From Haemonchus contortus (taxonomy: Eukaryota; Nematoda; Chromadorea; Rhabditida; Trichostrongylidae): a stretch of 64,000 bases of DNA. Each line of letters opens with the position of its first letter. The first letter of the stretch is position 1. Of the stretch, positions 51,287-62,956 are shown piece by piece. A program made the translations under genes and the position numbers. The notes under the pieces were generated by a model that was not told where the DNA came from, did not search any database, and was given only the letters and a program-made list of their open reading frames with translations. The stretch is from assembly GCA_000469685.2 (NCBI GenBank), contig LS997564.1, positions 23,772,165-23,836,164 on the forward strand. The letters run 5' to 3'.

Positions 51287-52656
51287 ACAAGGGAAGGATC
51301 CCAAGTCGAAGTGGCCATTTGAAATGAGACCTACACTGCTAGACGTATTTTTTGATGCTGATTTCAAATCTGCATTCAAAATCTGCCGAACGATTCTCTG
51401 AACGAAGTTATGGAGGTGGTCTCCGTAGAGCGCACAACAGAGGAAAGCACAAAAGCCATGGTCGCCGACAGCCTAGCAGTGGCAGTATGGAGTGGAGGTA
51501 AGCGTGACGCTTCACAGGCATGGCACCAAGGATCAGGTTTGGCGGGCGGCGGCGTTTTTGCATCTTGCAGGACTGTTCCCTCCACGTTGTAAAAATCTTT
51601 CTATGTTAGTTTTACCGCCTTCAGCGACATTTTGGTCGCTGGAGGCGAGTCAATTCCTAATCGAGCCATCTTCCACTGTTACGATTGGTTTTGAAGAAGA
51701 TGGGGGGGGGTGTGGTCAGTTTTCAGTAAAGGTAGGGGTTGCCATGTGGCAAACGCGGCAAGGTATGGTATATAAGGATGGATGTAACACTAAAGAACAG
51801 GAGTATTTCGGATTCTGTGATCTCCTCACGAGGAAGGAGCACAAGCTGATAGATAGTTCCTCCTCTATCCTCAGGATTCCTTCACGGAGACCTCGATATT
51901 GAGGGTGAAGAAGACTGCGCGATTAAGGACGAGGAGGCGATCCACTGTGGGAACCGGATGAAGAGGAAACAGCAAGCACGTCTAGAGGGTCGTTGATGTT
52001 TGGTAATGTGGAAGTGTCCAACGAGCAGGTGCAGGTTTTTCTTCCCAGAACATTGGTTAGAGCGAGATAACAAACAGATCCAGATGGAAAGCGCTATCAG
52101 AAAATGAAATTTTTCATTCGTTGCACTAATTGTGAAAGACTTTTTTGTTTCGAACACTTCGTGCTAGATCATCGCATCCGCTTATATCAGGTAAAAGTTA
52201 TCCTCCAGTGATTCTGAAATGTACAACAATAAGAATAGAATTTTTGTAATGTTGCTGGTTGGAGTGGATGTCGGACGGTTTAAGTAGGAACTGACTCGCA
52301 TCCAGCAACTAAAAAGTCGCTGAAGGCGGTAAGACTAACATAAGAAGGTTTTCACAACCTGGAGGTAAAAGTTCTGCAAGATGCAAAAACCCCGCCTCCC
52401 ATCAAACCCGACCTTGATCCCATGCCCGTGAAGCGTCACGCTTACCTTCACTCCAAGCCGCCACTCATGGATTGCCTACGACCATGGCTTTTGTGCTTTC
52501 CCCTGTTGAGCGCTCTCCGGAGACCACCTCCATAACTTCGTTCAGCGAATCGTTTGGCAGATTTTGAATGCAGATTTGAAATCAGCATCAAGAAATACCT
52601 TTAATAGTATAGGTCCCATTTCAAATGGCCACTTCGACTTGGGATCCTTCCCTTGT
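51287..52656. mobile_element. Long-inverted-repeat element, second copy
   Basis: Ends ACAAGGGAAGGATCCCAAGT and its exact inverse. The two arms (51287-51645, 52313-52656) match inward through GGCCATTTGAAATG, TCTGCCGAACGATTC, AAAAGCCATGGTCG, GTAAGCGTGACGCTTCAC and GTTAGT(T)TTACCGCCTTCAGCGAC. The core (51650-52310) has short frames, including FIRCTNCERLFCFEHFVLDH at about 52108-52167. No target duplication is obvious. Related to 18663-20694. Confidence 0.82.
52108..52200 (+). pseudogene. Possible zinc-binding C-terminus inside inverted-repeat element
   Basis: Reads MKFFIRCTNCERLFCFEHFV LDH (CxxC, then CxxH and H spacing). It is similar in pattern to the piggyBac C-terminal domain at 544-810 (IRCSRCKEFFCVNCFNKNH). 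It may be the leftover end of a transposase that once occupied the element. Too short to be sure. Confidence 0.35.
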
Positions 52657-52659
52657 TAG

Positions 52660-53170
52660 ATGAATTTCAAACCTATGATCAATGTGGTAGTACTGGGTCA
52701 GTATTGAGAGTAGAACTTCGCTCTGAGTGTTTCAGAAAAAGGAGTATACTGATAAGGAGTTGTTCAACCTAGCTGCGCGATCGCGTGATCGACAGGCCAT
52801 TCGAGAATTCAAAGCGGCCATTTGCTGCCATGGTTTAACAGAGTGAGCCGACTAGATTCTATACACTGATATGACTTGAAGTTTCAGAAGAGTAATTTTA
52901 GAAATGGCGTGCGACGGGCAAAGCAACGCCAGGATATTTATTTTGTATTAAAAGGTTTCTTGTTGTATATACAGGTAAAAAAGTTACATCTACATTTGTT
53001 CATCTGATCATCATCGGAAATACCTTCATAACGAAAAATTTGAGATGATTTGTGCATTGTTGGTCTCCTTAACAGCAGTCATTGTCTTTCAACACCTCCA
53101 CAGAGGAATGGAGTCTGTGTACTTCGCTTCAGAACTCGCCATAGAGGTATAAACTCATATTACTTAAGGT
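52660..53170. other. No gene seen
   Basis: No supported frame or repeat ends. Confidence 0.4.
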
Positions 53171-53620
53171 ATACGCACCTTAAAAGCACAGCTCACGACA
53201 AAAAGTGGTTTCTAAGATTTCTACCCAAAATGAACCAGTGACTTTCAAGCATAGCACAATGGACGATGTAAAGTCAAAAAAGGGCGTAGAAAGTGCCCCA
53301 GAACCGTTCAGCCGTTGCACACACCAAAGCGGGCAAGTACTCACGGAGATGAAGAGGCTGCAGAGGCTGCGCTATTCGCACCAGGACGCACACGTTACTG
53401 TAGCCAGCTTATGCAACGGCACGCACATTCGGGCAGCTTGTCTAGATACTCCTTCCATGCATCTTTTGTAGTCACATTCTCATGAAACGCCTAATTTTGC
53501 TACATTCTCGGAGCCTTATATTTCCCACATAGGCCATTTTCGCGTTTTTTTCGCCACTTTTGCACTACTCTGGACTAATACCTACATTACTCATCTCAAG
53601 ATACTCCAAAACTATCGTGA
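53171..53620 (+). repeat. Dispersed repeat copy (12230 family)
   Basis: Contains GCACAGCTCACGACAAAAAG, GAGGCTGCGCTATTCGCACC and TTTTCGCCACTTTTGCACTACTCTGGACTA. The 88-codon frame here is repeat-derived. Confidence 0.65.
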
Positions 53621-53989
53621 ACTGTGCCCAAGATCGCAATAATGGTCTATCTTCATTCACCCAGTGATTATACATCACGCTAATCCCTCCAGCCGTCCGC
53701 GTACAGGGAACATATTAACCTCTGCATCAACTCCAAATGCCACGAATCACACGCTCTTGAACACATTTTTTCTCAGTACAAGATTCGCCTACTAGTACTC
53801 ACTACCTGAAGGCTTTCGTAATAGACAAAGTCCTCAATTCCGTTATTGAATCAATCTTTTTTAGGTGATACTGCTGCTGTTTATACTGCTTATTATAGAA
53901 GTCGAGCTTCAAGGTGAAGTCTTATTATGCGTAATTCGTTTAAAACAGAGCATGATGAATACAGGGCACAAATAGGGAATCTACAAGTG

Positions 53990-54400
53990 GGGTCTTCGAA
54001 GTTCAGGTTTGTTGGAGTACAGGCGGCAGGATGAGAACACCTATGGTGCCGGGCTCCGCCTACAAGGGGCGGGGCTTGCGCGAAGGAAATATCTGACCAG
54101 ACTTACCTCCTGTTGCCATAAGCCGAGAGCGTTCGAATTTGTTAGGAGTACAGGTGACAGAATGGAAACACTTCTGCTGATCGAACTCCTCCCACAGAGG
54201 TGATGCGTAAGCGAAAAATGTCAACTTGGACCTACAGCGCCCAAATTTTGGAGGGGTACAGGAGGCACGGGGGAGATTATGAAGCAGTTGGAAGCGTTTT
54301 ATGTAGAGCTGCATAGTAGTGCAGAAAACATACCATACACTCTCCAAAGCCATCGCCGATGATTTTATAGCCAAAAATGTGACGAAGCCTCCAAACGGCG
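53990..54400. repeat. GTTGGAGTACAGGCGGCAGG repeat plus second dispersed repeat
   Basis: Units of GTT(G/A)GGAGTACAGG(C/T)G(G/A)CAG...GAACACCTATGG/GGAAACACTT match 12955-13110. From 54274, GAAGCGTTTTATGTAGAGCT through GATTTTATAGCC matches 56675-56765. Confidence 0.6.
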
Positions 54401-54589
54401 TGGTTAAACTGATAGCATACTACATTTTGCATATGATTGATACCGTAGCCGCTTTTCCTGCTTTTATAGTGGTCAGTTGTGACCGAATGAGTAAATAATA
54501 AACAGCAATCAATCCCTGAAAGAGAGAATCCGACAAGGAGCATTGGCGAACTGGTGTTGGTATGATCCTCGTCCTTTTATTAGGTTGTT

Positions 54590-55842
54590 CGGAAAGGAAT
54601 GCGCGTTTGAGTACAAAAAACTTTTTATTATATAAACGAAACTAAACGAGCTCAATTCAAAAGATATTCTCCATTACTATCAATGACTTCTTGCCTACGT
54701 TCACTCAAAGTATGGATTCTTCTCCTGAAGTATTCGGCCGGCTGCGACTCAAAGTAGTTGGACACCCTGAGTTGGACTTTTTCGCGGTTTTCGAATTTTC
54801 TCTCGGCCAAGGAGTGCTGCATTGACCGGAGCAGATGATCATCGGATGAAGTCAGGTCTGGGCTGTAAGGCGGATGAGGTAGGAATTCCCAACCCATACT
54901 CCTAATTTTTTTCCAAGGTGGTTTCCGCAACATGTGGACGAGCGTTGTCGAGGATGAATTTTGTCGACGTCGTTTCGACACATTGACGACGCAGTGCTTG
55001 ATCCATGGGGTTCAAATGATCTTCGTTAATGTGCGCCATGACCGTTTGACCCGAATTCAGGACTTCAAACTACAGTCAGCCTTTGCTGTTCCACCAAACG
55101 CAGAGCACCACCTTTCTGCCGTGTATATCCGGCTTTGGATTGGGTTTTGGAGTACCACCGGCGTCTAACCACTGTATTTTTCGTGCTGTGTTGTAGAAGC
55201 ACATCCATTCTCCTCCTGATGTAATATTAGAGTTGAAAAAACCGCTGTTCTTAGAGTGATGAAAAAGAATTTCGGCCATCACCACTCTTGTTGCCTGGTT
55301 TGCGTCGCTCAGCTGGTGTGGTACCCATTTTCTGCACCTGTTCGTCTTGCCAATTGCCAGCAAATGCTCATGAATGGTAGAGTTTGAGCAGCAAACATGT
55401 GTTGCCAATTCTCGGGTGGTTTGGTGCGGATCCAATTTAATGACTGTCTTCAACACTTGGTTATCGACGACTCGAGGCCGACTTCCATGTTCTTCGTCCT
55501 CCAAGCTTTCATTACCGTTTTTGAAACGCTGATACCATCGTCGACCCTGGCTTTCTAACAGGGCTTCTTCGCCGTATACTTCAGATATGGCGCGATGAGA
55601 TTCAGCAGCCGTTTTTCCTTGCTTTAACTTGTACCACATGCAAGCCCGCAAAAGAAGTTTTTGGTCGAGCCCATTTAAACTTTTTTTCTCAGGAAAAAAC
55701 AGAGTGGACATAGCCAAAAATTATATCAAAAAATGCGCAATGAAAAACTCTTTCTAATAGACAAAACTGTTTTGGAAAATCTCTAAAGTAGGGGAGAAAT
55801 GAATGGACAAATTCAACGCGCATTCCTTTCCGAACACCCTAA
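54590..55842 (-). mobile_element. Mariner transposon, near full length, second lineage
   Basis: 1253 bp. Ends TTAGGTTGTTCGGAAAGGAA and inverse TTCCTTTCCGAACACCCTAA, with TA on each side (54588-54589, 55843-55844). It is distinct from the 48962 copy in ends and protein. Confidence 0.92.
54652..55717 (-). pseudogene. Mariner transposase lacking first catalytic Asp
   Basis: Frame 55717-55076: DQKLLLRACMWYKLKQGKTA AESHRAI (HTH), RWYQRFKNGNESLEDEEHGS RPRVVD, then TSGGEWMCFYN where intact relatives have a GDEKW-type block. One codon is missing and the first Asp is gone. KVVLCVWWNSKG precedes a frameshift. The FILDNARPH equivalent lies out of frame at about 54935-54970, and PHPPYSPDLTSSDDHLLRSM carries the third Asp (frame 54981-54652). 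Ends NSNGEYLLN. Confidence 0.88.
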
Positions 55843-55844
55843 TA

Positions 55845-56668
55845 GTTGTGACTTTAGAGCATTTGCGACTGGAAGTTGTTTCGTTAGTAGAAAGGTACAA
55901 GCAAATGGGCAGGGAAGGGTGAAAGTAAATAGAAACTGACCAGAAACGTTGGGAAGCAGCTGTAATCGAAATGTTCTATTCCATATCCTTTACAACTGTT
56001 CATATGGCTGTTTTAAGGTACCTTTCAGCAATAACCGTTTTTGAACGGAGCATATGAAACAGTAGATTGCCAGATTAATCCAATGTATTGTTAAGATTCT
56101 ACCATCATGACATTACGTATAGCCCTTGTGACAGCTGTCCCGGCGGCTGATAGGAGAGTAAATCGCGAGGCGAAAATCACCGGTACTCGTTAAACGACAC
56201 AGGTAGATAAAGGGGATGGGATCCCTGTTTCTGCTGTACTGGGTTGATTTATACATTCTGCCTGGTCGCAGGTGTATCTATGCATACGTATGTAGAGAGT
56301 CTGCAGTTGGTATGCTGCATACAGAACCAGCCAAAGGTTCCCATTCGAGTGACTATAAGTGGCCGGGAAGTGATAATAGCCCCCTTCAATTTATAAGAAC
56401 CTATCTTGGATAGGATTGATAGCTGCCCGGGATCTACCCAGCCTGCATGTCAGAGCTTGACAACCTACTGGCTATCCATATGCCAAAACAGAAACATTAA
56501 TAGGCCTAAATACCTTGAACCCAAACGGCGGCGTTAGATAGAACCGCTCAGGAGAGGCTGCTAAAATTTTAGAGATATAGGAGACTGCTCCAATGAATTA
56601 AGTCTGAGCTGGCAATCTTTACTTCCATTGCCCGAACGCTTGCAACGTAAGCTTGTGGTAAAGATCTG
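55845..56668. other. No gene seen
   Basis: No supported coding frame, repeat ends or splice chain. Confidence 0.4.
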
Positions 56669-56775
56669 ATGGAGGAGTTGAAAGCGTTTTATATAGAGCT
56701 AGATAGCTCTGCAGAGAATATCATACACTCTTTGAAACCATCACCGATAATTTTATAGCCAAGAATGGCCCTAGG
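56669..56775 (+). repeat. Short dispersed repeat, second copy
   Basis: GGAGTTGAAAGCGTTTTATATAGAGCT...CATCACCGATAATTTTATAGCC parallels 54274-54385. Unknown family. Confidence 0.6.
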
Positions 56776-57079
56776 AGAACGGCTGTAGAGCTTCACGAGG
56801 GGGGCTTAGAAGTGGGATTTAGTGAGCGTGGTTGAAGACCCATTGGTAATTCGGATTTCCAAAACATCATTTGTGATAGCTCGGAACTCAGACAGTTTCC
56901 ATAGTGAGATGAATCACATCACCTTCGTTAAAGAAAATTCGCTTAACTGATGTTGTTGCTGTTCCACAGTCTACACGGAATCGTACCATAATTCGCGATG
57001 GATTTTGTGTTACAATGCCTTTGGTGAGAGCTGCGACATCCAGGAGATGAAGCCCCCAGAACGTCATCAATAGGGATTG

Positions 57080-58300
57080 CTTTGTTCCCCTTGCAGCTTT
57101 ACGAGAAGATCGCGTTGTCGATGAGGAATATAACTGGCTCGTGGAATATATTGACGACAGTGCTAGGAAAGCGGAGAGTCTCCATGACGTCTTTTCGAGC
57201 TGATACATCAGAACAGGAATCGCGCGAGCTACATGCAAGCATCATCAAACGTCCAAACTTGCGAAGCTACGATAAGCGATAAAATAAGATTTGAAATAGA
57301 GAAGAATAGCAATCATGGACGAAGCCGCCAGGGGGAAGAGCACTTGGAAAATCCGCCGGAGCCTTGCTGAATACTGAAACGGAGTGACCTCTACCCGCAG
57401 GGCATTGGGAAAGGTCATCAACGACGAATTTTGGTCGAATTTTTTCCACAGGCCACGCCTGTCCTCCTCACCATATTGGGCAGGATGGATATGTCGTTCT
57501 TTCAGTGCTCCCTCTGACCAAAGTGAATGCAAAGTAGCAACGTCGTGGAAAACTAGCAAGACCGTAATGCTGTGTAAGAAGGATGATCCCGAAGATGTTG
57601 GCATCTGTCGCCCATTCTGCCTGCTGTCTGTAATCTACAAGTTCTAACACGCGTCATCCTAAACAGAATTAACAGAATTGAAAGAACGAGAGCCGATAGC
57701 AGGGTTTCGGAGAGGGTTCGGCACAATCGATGACGTTCTAATGTCTCAAGACACATGGAAGAGCCAGGTGCGTTATGTCTCATGTTCATCGATTCGAAGA
57801 GAATTTTTATACCGTCAAGGTCAAAGAGGGATTCGAAGCCTGGAAAACCACGATGGGGCTTGCGGAAAGGTCGGCTCAAGACTGTTCTCGACAATGATGT
57901 ATCTCGGTAAACGGATTAGTACCTAGGTACCGTTCCCTGCGCTATCGCTAAATATCGCCGAACTTTACTCTATGTTGGAAAGTGAACATACTAAACGACC
58001 TAGCTCCGGAGCTGAGCAGAAGGAAACGTGCCACGTGGGAAGCACTTAAGAACATCGTTAAACCAATGAAGAAGCCAAAAAAATCAGAATCTGCATTCAC
58101 CAATTATTGGGGTTCTCCCTGCTTTGACCTACGCCTCGAAGACTCGCCTCTACGAGAACAGGACGAGCTTGCAGTTAGCGTCATTCGACGCGCTGTGGAG
58201 AGAACGATGCTCGTAATTTCTCTATACAGGCAAGTGCACAAGGGAATCCGGAGTCTCGAGCTCCCTCAGCAAATGAAGATCAGGGATACAGGCCTCCGCT
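57080..58300 (+). pseudogene. RTE-type fragment (heavily decayed)
   Basis: Landmarks in shifted frames: DEEYNWLVEYIDDSARKAES (57110-57185, linker after the endonuclease), a stretch near 57290-57420 matching the KSTWKIRRSL-type linker, SWKTSKTVMLCKKDDPEDVG (57545-57605, RT fingers), QQGFRRGFGTIDDV-like at 57700, LAPELSRRKRATWEALKNI (57990-58060) and MLVISLYRQVHKGIRSLELP (58205-58270). The RT palm with FADD is missing. Same family as 30604-33080. Confidence 0.8.
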
Positions 58301-58309
58301 AAAACGCGC

Positions 58310-58985
58310 CTCATATGTCCACAATCGTTTATCTAGGATCTTACTCAAAAGACAGAAACACAGAAACATCTGACGATAGAATACTATAAGCTATCATTAT
58401 GATAGCATATCCTACTAAAAGATCAGAACTCTAAATCGAGAGCCATTCGAACACGGTTAGTTAATAATGCACCCGGGAGTGAATATCAATTTGTGAAAAA
58501 AGTACGATACTCAGATAAAAGCATACATTTCTGTTACAAGGCAACCGTAGGGATAAAGCGAGAAAACATGATAACAACCAGTGATATCCAGCTCGCTAAG
58601 AAGTTCCTGTTGTTCTTTTTTCAAAGAGTTGCACAACTTGTTGAGTTTTTAAAGTGATTAATTTTCAGTTCTTCGATATGCTATACCTATAGTGATGTTA
58701 ACAGTGTTTTTTATCAATACTGTTCAAATCGCATACTATGTACATTTCGACTCTATAGCCATAGAATGCAAGAAAGCGGAGGAGATGGAGGGGTAAACCA
58801 AATGCAGGAAGGTTTCTTGAATGGCAGAACGGAATAAGATGAAGTTCCAGGTCTTTTCCATGTTATCTTAAAAATATTTCAAGGCAGCACCTGAGCACTT
58901 ATGTAGCCGCTTTCCTCGCTCTGCTCCATATCATCGGTTTCATCAGTGGATTGGTATGTTTTACGGTGTACACACTGCGTGCACA
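58310..58985. other. No gene seen
   Basis: A/T-rich with no supported frame. Confidence 0.4.
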
Positions 58986-58990
58986 CTTGT

Positions 58991-59171
58991 TCATAATAGG
59001 AAGACCAAAAGAAACACAAATAATAGAATTAATAATAAGCAGGAGTTTTGTTCGCAAGGAGCCTGAAAGTCAAATAACTTAAAAAATTCCTCCAGCTCTT
59101 GTTCAGAAAGTGGTAATCCTTTTAAGATCACAGTGGCATACGCGGTGCATGTATAAGGGGATGTAACCTGG
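58991..59171 (-). CDS. Candidate last exon with hydrophobic C-terminus
   Basis: After an acceptor-like TCTTGGTACAG the minus strand reads NIWNQVTSPYTCTAYATVIL then KGLPLSEQELEEFFKLFDFQ, a Cys-containing link, and a terminal hydrophobic run of about 16 residues (CLLLILLFVFLLVFLL) directly before TGA. That is the form of a GPI-anchor signal or tail anchor. An alternative acceptor (CTTTATAG) in another frame gives a shorter ending and fits the phase of 59326-59428 better. Unresolved. Confidence 0.35.
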
Positions 59172-59325
59172 TTCCATATGTTCTGTACCAAGAGTCCCTA
59201 TAAAGTTTCGAAGCCCATGGCAACGTCGCCGAGTGGCGGCCTTGTCAAAAGCTACTTATAATCAGACGTAGTTATAGATTCTAACAGCATTCGCTTCACA
59301 CTAAGGAAATTGATGCCAAACTTAC

Positions 59326-59428
59326 TGAAACACATCGGCCGTGAAGGGCTGATCTGTCCACTCACTATGCGTCCAAAAGAACAACTTTTCAGCTTCTCGT
59401 TCATTACTACTATGGAACAATTTTGCAT
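59326..59428 (-). CDS. Candidate internal host exon
   Basis: Acceptor GCTTTATCAG and a consensus donor GTAAGTTT enclose 103 bp. The only open phase reads AKLFHSSNEREAEKLFFWTH then SEWTDQPFTADVF, two bases in and two out. Composition is protein-like. It probably belongs to the same gene as the exon at 58991. No family is recognised. Confidence 0.45.
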
Positions 59429-59439
59429 CTGATAAAGCT

Positions 59440-61640
59440 TGCAAGAGCAGTTGCTTTCACATCGGTAGGTACCGGTTTTTCCTGTGGTATCTGAATTCAG
59501 GGTACAGATAGGTTGTTTTAAATTTCCTTCTCCGAGCAGCTTGTCTTTCCAGTGCGTAACATTCTTCGAGGAAGCAGCACGAGCGAAAAAACGGAACAGG
59601 TATGTCGAATTTCACCCGTATTTTTTGAGAGCCTTGAATGAGGACTCCGGTGATTTCCTTATTTTTGACGTTTTTCTGCTGAGAGAGCTCTCACATTTCT
59701 TACGGTTTGCGTAGATGCCCGAAACTATTGGCTCGGTGAATACATTGAGCAGACTATTGAAAGGTGACACTAACGCTTCCATTTGTACCTTTTACTTTTG
59801 AGAACACCTCAGTGAGCAGGAGCTACCAGGTGAACACGACGACCTCAAACCTCGCCGCTTAATATACGCGCGAATCTTAACCAAAATTAATACAATAATT
59901 TATTGGTATTACAGGTTTGGCAGCCCTGTTTATTAATTGTGTTAATAAATGTGAAAAATCTTATAATGTTAGAGAAATGTTATAGAGTGTCCAATTCGTA
60001 CTTGAACTCAAAGATATAAGAATTCAGATCCAACACTCCTTAACCCTTTGCTTAATTTCGTCTGGAAAGGCGTAGTCGAAGGAGGAATCATACTCTTTCA
60101 AGAACTCCGGTCTTGGAATGCTGCCCTATTCGTTTCCTATCCAGAACGTGAAAGCAGATGTGGCACATACGAGTTGCGGTGGTCAGCCGATGAACAAGCC
60201 AGTGTCTTACCTTCATCGGCGAATCCTATACCAATTACAAAAATTCAGAAGGCCTGGTTGGCCCGGACGGGTATCTAGTCGTGATTCCTCTCCTGGCCCA
60301 TGCGTGAGATGATGTCCAACTTGACACGCACCGATTCCTTCATTTGAGCGGAATCCGATTTACACAGTTCGCAGTAAGAACTCAAATGTCGCTCGCCTGC
60401 CCCGTCGGCGTTAAGGTGACAGGGTCAGCGGGATATAAGCACCTATTGCTCCTTTTCCGAATCGCAATTCGCTACGACAGCGCCATATATGGACACCTTA
60501 TGGGCGAGAGCTCATGCTCGGCCCATAATTCACAGAGTCAATCTGGTCTTGAACAGTAACAATAACTATAAGACGAGCAGTGCATTCATTGCTGTTCTGA
60601 AGGAAACTAGATCATTGTGGATTGATGTGCTCGTTCTATGATGCTCCCAGGGCGTAACTAAGTTAGGTATTCGAAAGGTGTATAAATGAAGAGGACAATA
60701 AAACAGGAGGCGTTTAGAAAAAGAAGCATCGAAGGAGTAAAATTTGCCTACCAGCTATCAGATAAATAGTTGACATTGTGGTTATTAGATGTTAAATAGC
60801 TATTAAATACCCTTTGGCTTGAGAGTTTGGCTATTTCACACGTTTTACATAGTTTTCAGAGATTTGGGGCTAAGTAAAGCGTCATCTTCGGTCTTCTAGT
60901 TAGAATAAGAAGAGGTCGCAAGAACTATATAACCACCCATTCAGGATTACTTATTCGATACGTGCCACTTCCTTTACACTTCAACCTTTACATTTCTGCG
61001 CTATCCTCGGTTCGGGAACCTCATACCTCAAGAATCCTGCGTGCAACCTTTCTTTATGCACCTATCTCCAGCACCACAAGTCTCGGCTTCACCTCTCTTA
61101 GGAATTATACCTCGCCATTAACACAGATATACATTTGGCAGGTGAGCTTCTCTCCACATAGCAGCGTCTATTTCAACCTTTACACATGATGTTCACATGA
61201 TTCTTGTTCAAAAACATGCTTTTTCCTCTAGACGCCAGGCTTTCTTACTGTTGCTGTCATCATGCACCTTCAACAGTTCATCTTTCACTCGCTAATGGAC
61301 ATCAAGTTTTCGCACCTAAGCGAGAAGTGGCCCTTCCATGCAATGGTTCGTACACCGCTTCTCAAGGCAGGGTTCGTTAAAAAATTAAGATCAAAGCGCG
61401 AGTAGAAGGTGAACTATTGCAACTGTAATTTGTAACGGCACTCAACGTAGGACCAAAATTGAGAGCTTGTAACAAAACTGAAACATAAAACAAATTAATA
61501 CTGCGTATAATATGACGTATGTCGCCACCACCTAACACGACAGGAATAGTAAGGTGTACATAGAACAAAAGGTAACAAGATATGAAATAATATACAAATC
61601 AATTGAAAAACTAATCTCTTGTGGCTAACAGAAATAATTC
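59440..61640. other. No firm gene
   Basis: A 47-bp plus-strand stretch with good splice sites (TTTCCAG at about 59554, GTATGTCG at about 59600) could encode CVTFFEEAARAKKRNR, and 59715-59765 reads DARNYWLGEYIEQTIER. Both resemble the RTE linker, so diverged RTE debris is as likely as host exons. Frames at 60048-60559 and 60962-61189 have no recognised features. Confidence 0.35.
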
Positions 61641-61647
61641 CAGTCTC

Positions 61648-61666
61648 TTTAAATCACACCAGGATC
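61648..61666 (+). other. Target-site duplication, left
   Basis: TTTAAATCACACCAGGATC, identical to 63852-63870. It brackets the RTE-like copy. Confidence 0.95.
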
Positions 61667-61689
61667 TTCATCTTCTTCTTCTTCTCCCT

Positions 61690-62513
61690 AGCATTAATCC
61701 CGCGCCGTCGCAGGGTCCGCTGTTCTTGTCAGCCGTCTCCATTTCATTCTATCTACGGCATCTTCTGCCGTCACCTTGGTTTCGGCGAGGTCCTTCTTGA
61801 TCACGTCGCGCCATCTCTTCTTTGGGGCTCTCGTGGTCGCTTACATTGAGCCTCGAATTCCACTGCTTCCCTTATTAGCAGTCAACCTGATTCCCCGGTA
61901 GCTGGAACACTCCGTGGCGTCCCCCTTCTGCTTGAAGATTGGAACGGTGGTACTTCTCCTCCATGCATCTGGGATTCTTCCTTCAGCGGTGACGGTGTTC
62001 AAGAATCGAGTGAGCCACTTTACCCCGTACTCTCCGAGCGCTTTCTATGCCTCGATCGGTACTCCATTCGAGTCAGTTGCCTTCCCAACCTTCACCTTTC
62101 CCATTGCTCTACGCACCTCATTCTCCGTCCTCCGTCCAGAGATTGATTGGGCCAGCCGTTGCCTCTAATTGGGAGCTGTTCTGGCGGGCGAATTCTTCGT
62201 TGAGGAGCCTGTCGAAGTATTCCTTTCACCTATGCCTGACCTCGTCAGGCTCCCTCAGTATGGCACCCTCGCTGTTCCTGACGGACTTCACTACCCCGAT
62301 GTCCTGAGTGGCGCGGTCACGCGCTTTCTCCAGGCGAAAGACGAACTTTTCTCCTTCTCGACTGTCGAGTTTCTCATACAAGGCGTCCATTTCCGTGTTC
62401 TTCGCCTTCGCAACAGCAGCCTTGGCGAGCCTCTTGTAAGTTCTGTAGGCAGCTAGGTCCTCTGGAGCTCGTGTCTTTTGCCAGCGCTTGTAAGCCGATT
62501 TCTTTTGCCTCAC
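61690..62513 (-). pseudogene. RTE-like ORF, linker and C-terminus
   Basis: Frame 62513-62226 has KKSAYKRWQKTRAPEDLAAY...KFVFRLEKARDRATQDIGVV, matching the linker at 42680-42960. Downstream, disrupted frames hold the MKVGKATDSNGVPIEAWKAL-like RT start (62110-62030). The terminal WRDVIKKDLAE...PATARD part (61860-61690) follows the deletion. Confidence 0.75.
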
Positions 62514-62550
62514 ATTCGTTGGACTTCATCAGTCCAGAACCATGCTTCCT

Positions 62551-62645
62551 TGTCCCCTCGGAAACCACCTCGAGTTTCCCCCAGCGTTTCCTTTGCACAT
62601 CGCAGGAAACGCTGGGGGAAACTCGAGGTGGTTTCCGAGGGGACA
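62551..62645. repeat. Perfect 42-bp inverted duplication in RTE ORF
   Basis: Arms 62551-62592 (TGTCCCCTCGGAAACCACCT...) and 62604-62645 are exact inverse copies around an 11-base loop. In the ORF this replaces a single copy of the GNAGGNSRWFPRG-type coding segment, so it marks a template-switch event. Confidence 0.9.
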
Positions 62646-62956
62646 GGGAAGGAAACGCTCCACAGCGTTGCTCCAAGTCTGCTGGATCGGCCCTTCGGGA
62701 TTTGGAAGTCCAGCTTCCAGTATCTTCTCTTTGAGGTGTTCTCTTTCGGATTGGTGCAACTTCCACCACCGGATCCTCCGTTCCGTTCTTGTCCTCGATT
62801 TCTTGGGAAGATCGATGGCTATGTCTGCTAGAAGAGGTCTGTGCTGTGGTGCCAAGTCTTCTCCGGGCAGTACCTTGATGTCTTTTACAGTTTTGAGGGA
62901 CGATCTTCTCACCAGCACATGATCTATTTCCGTTTCTTTCCCTCCACTGCTGTAGG

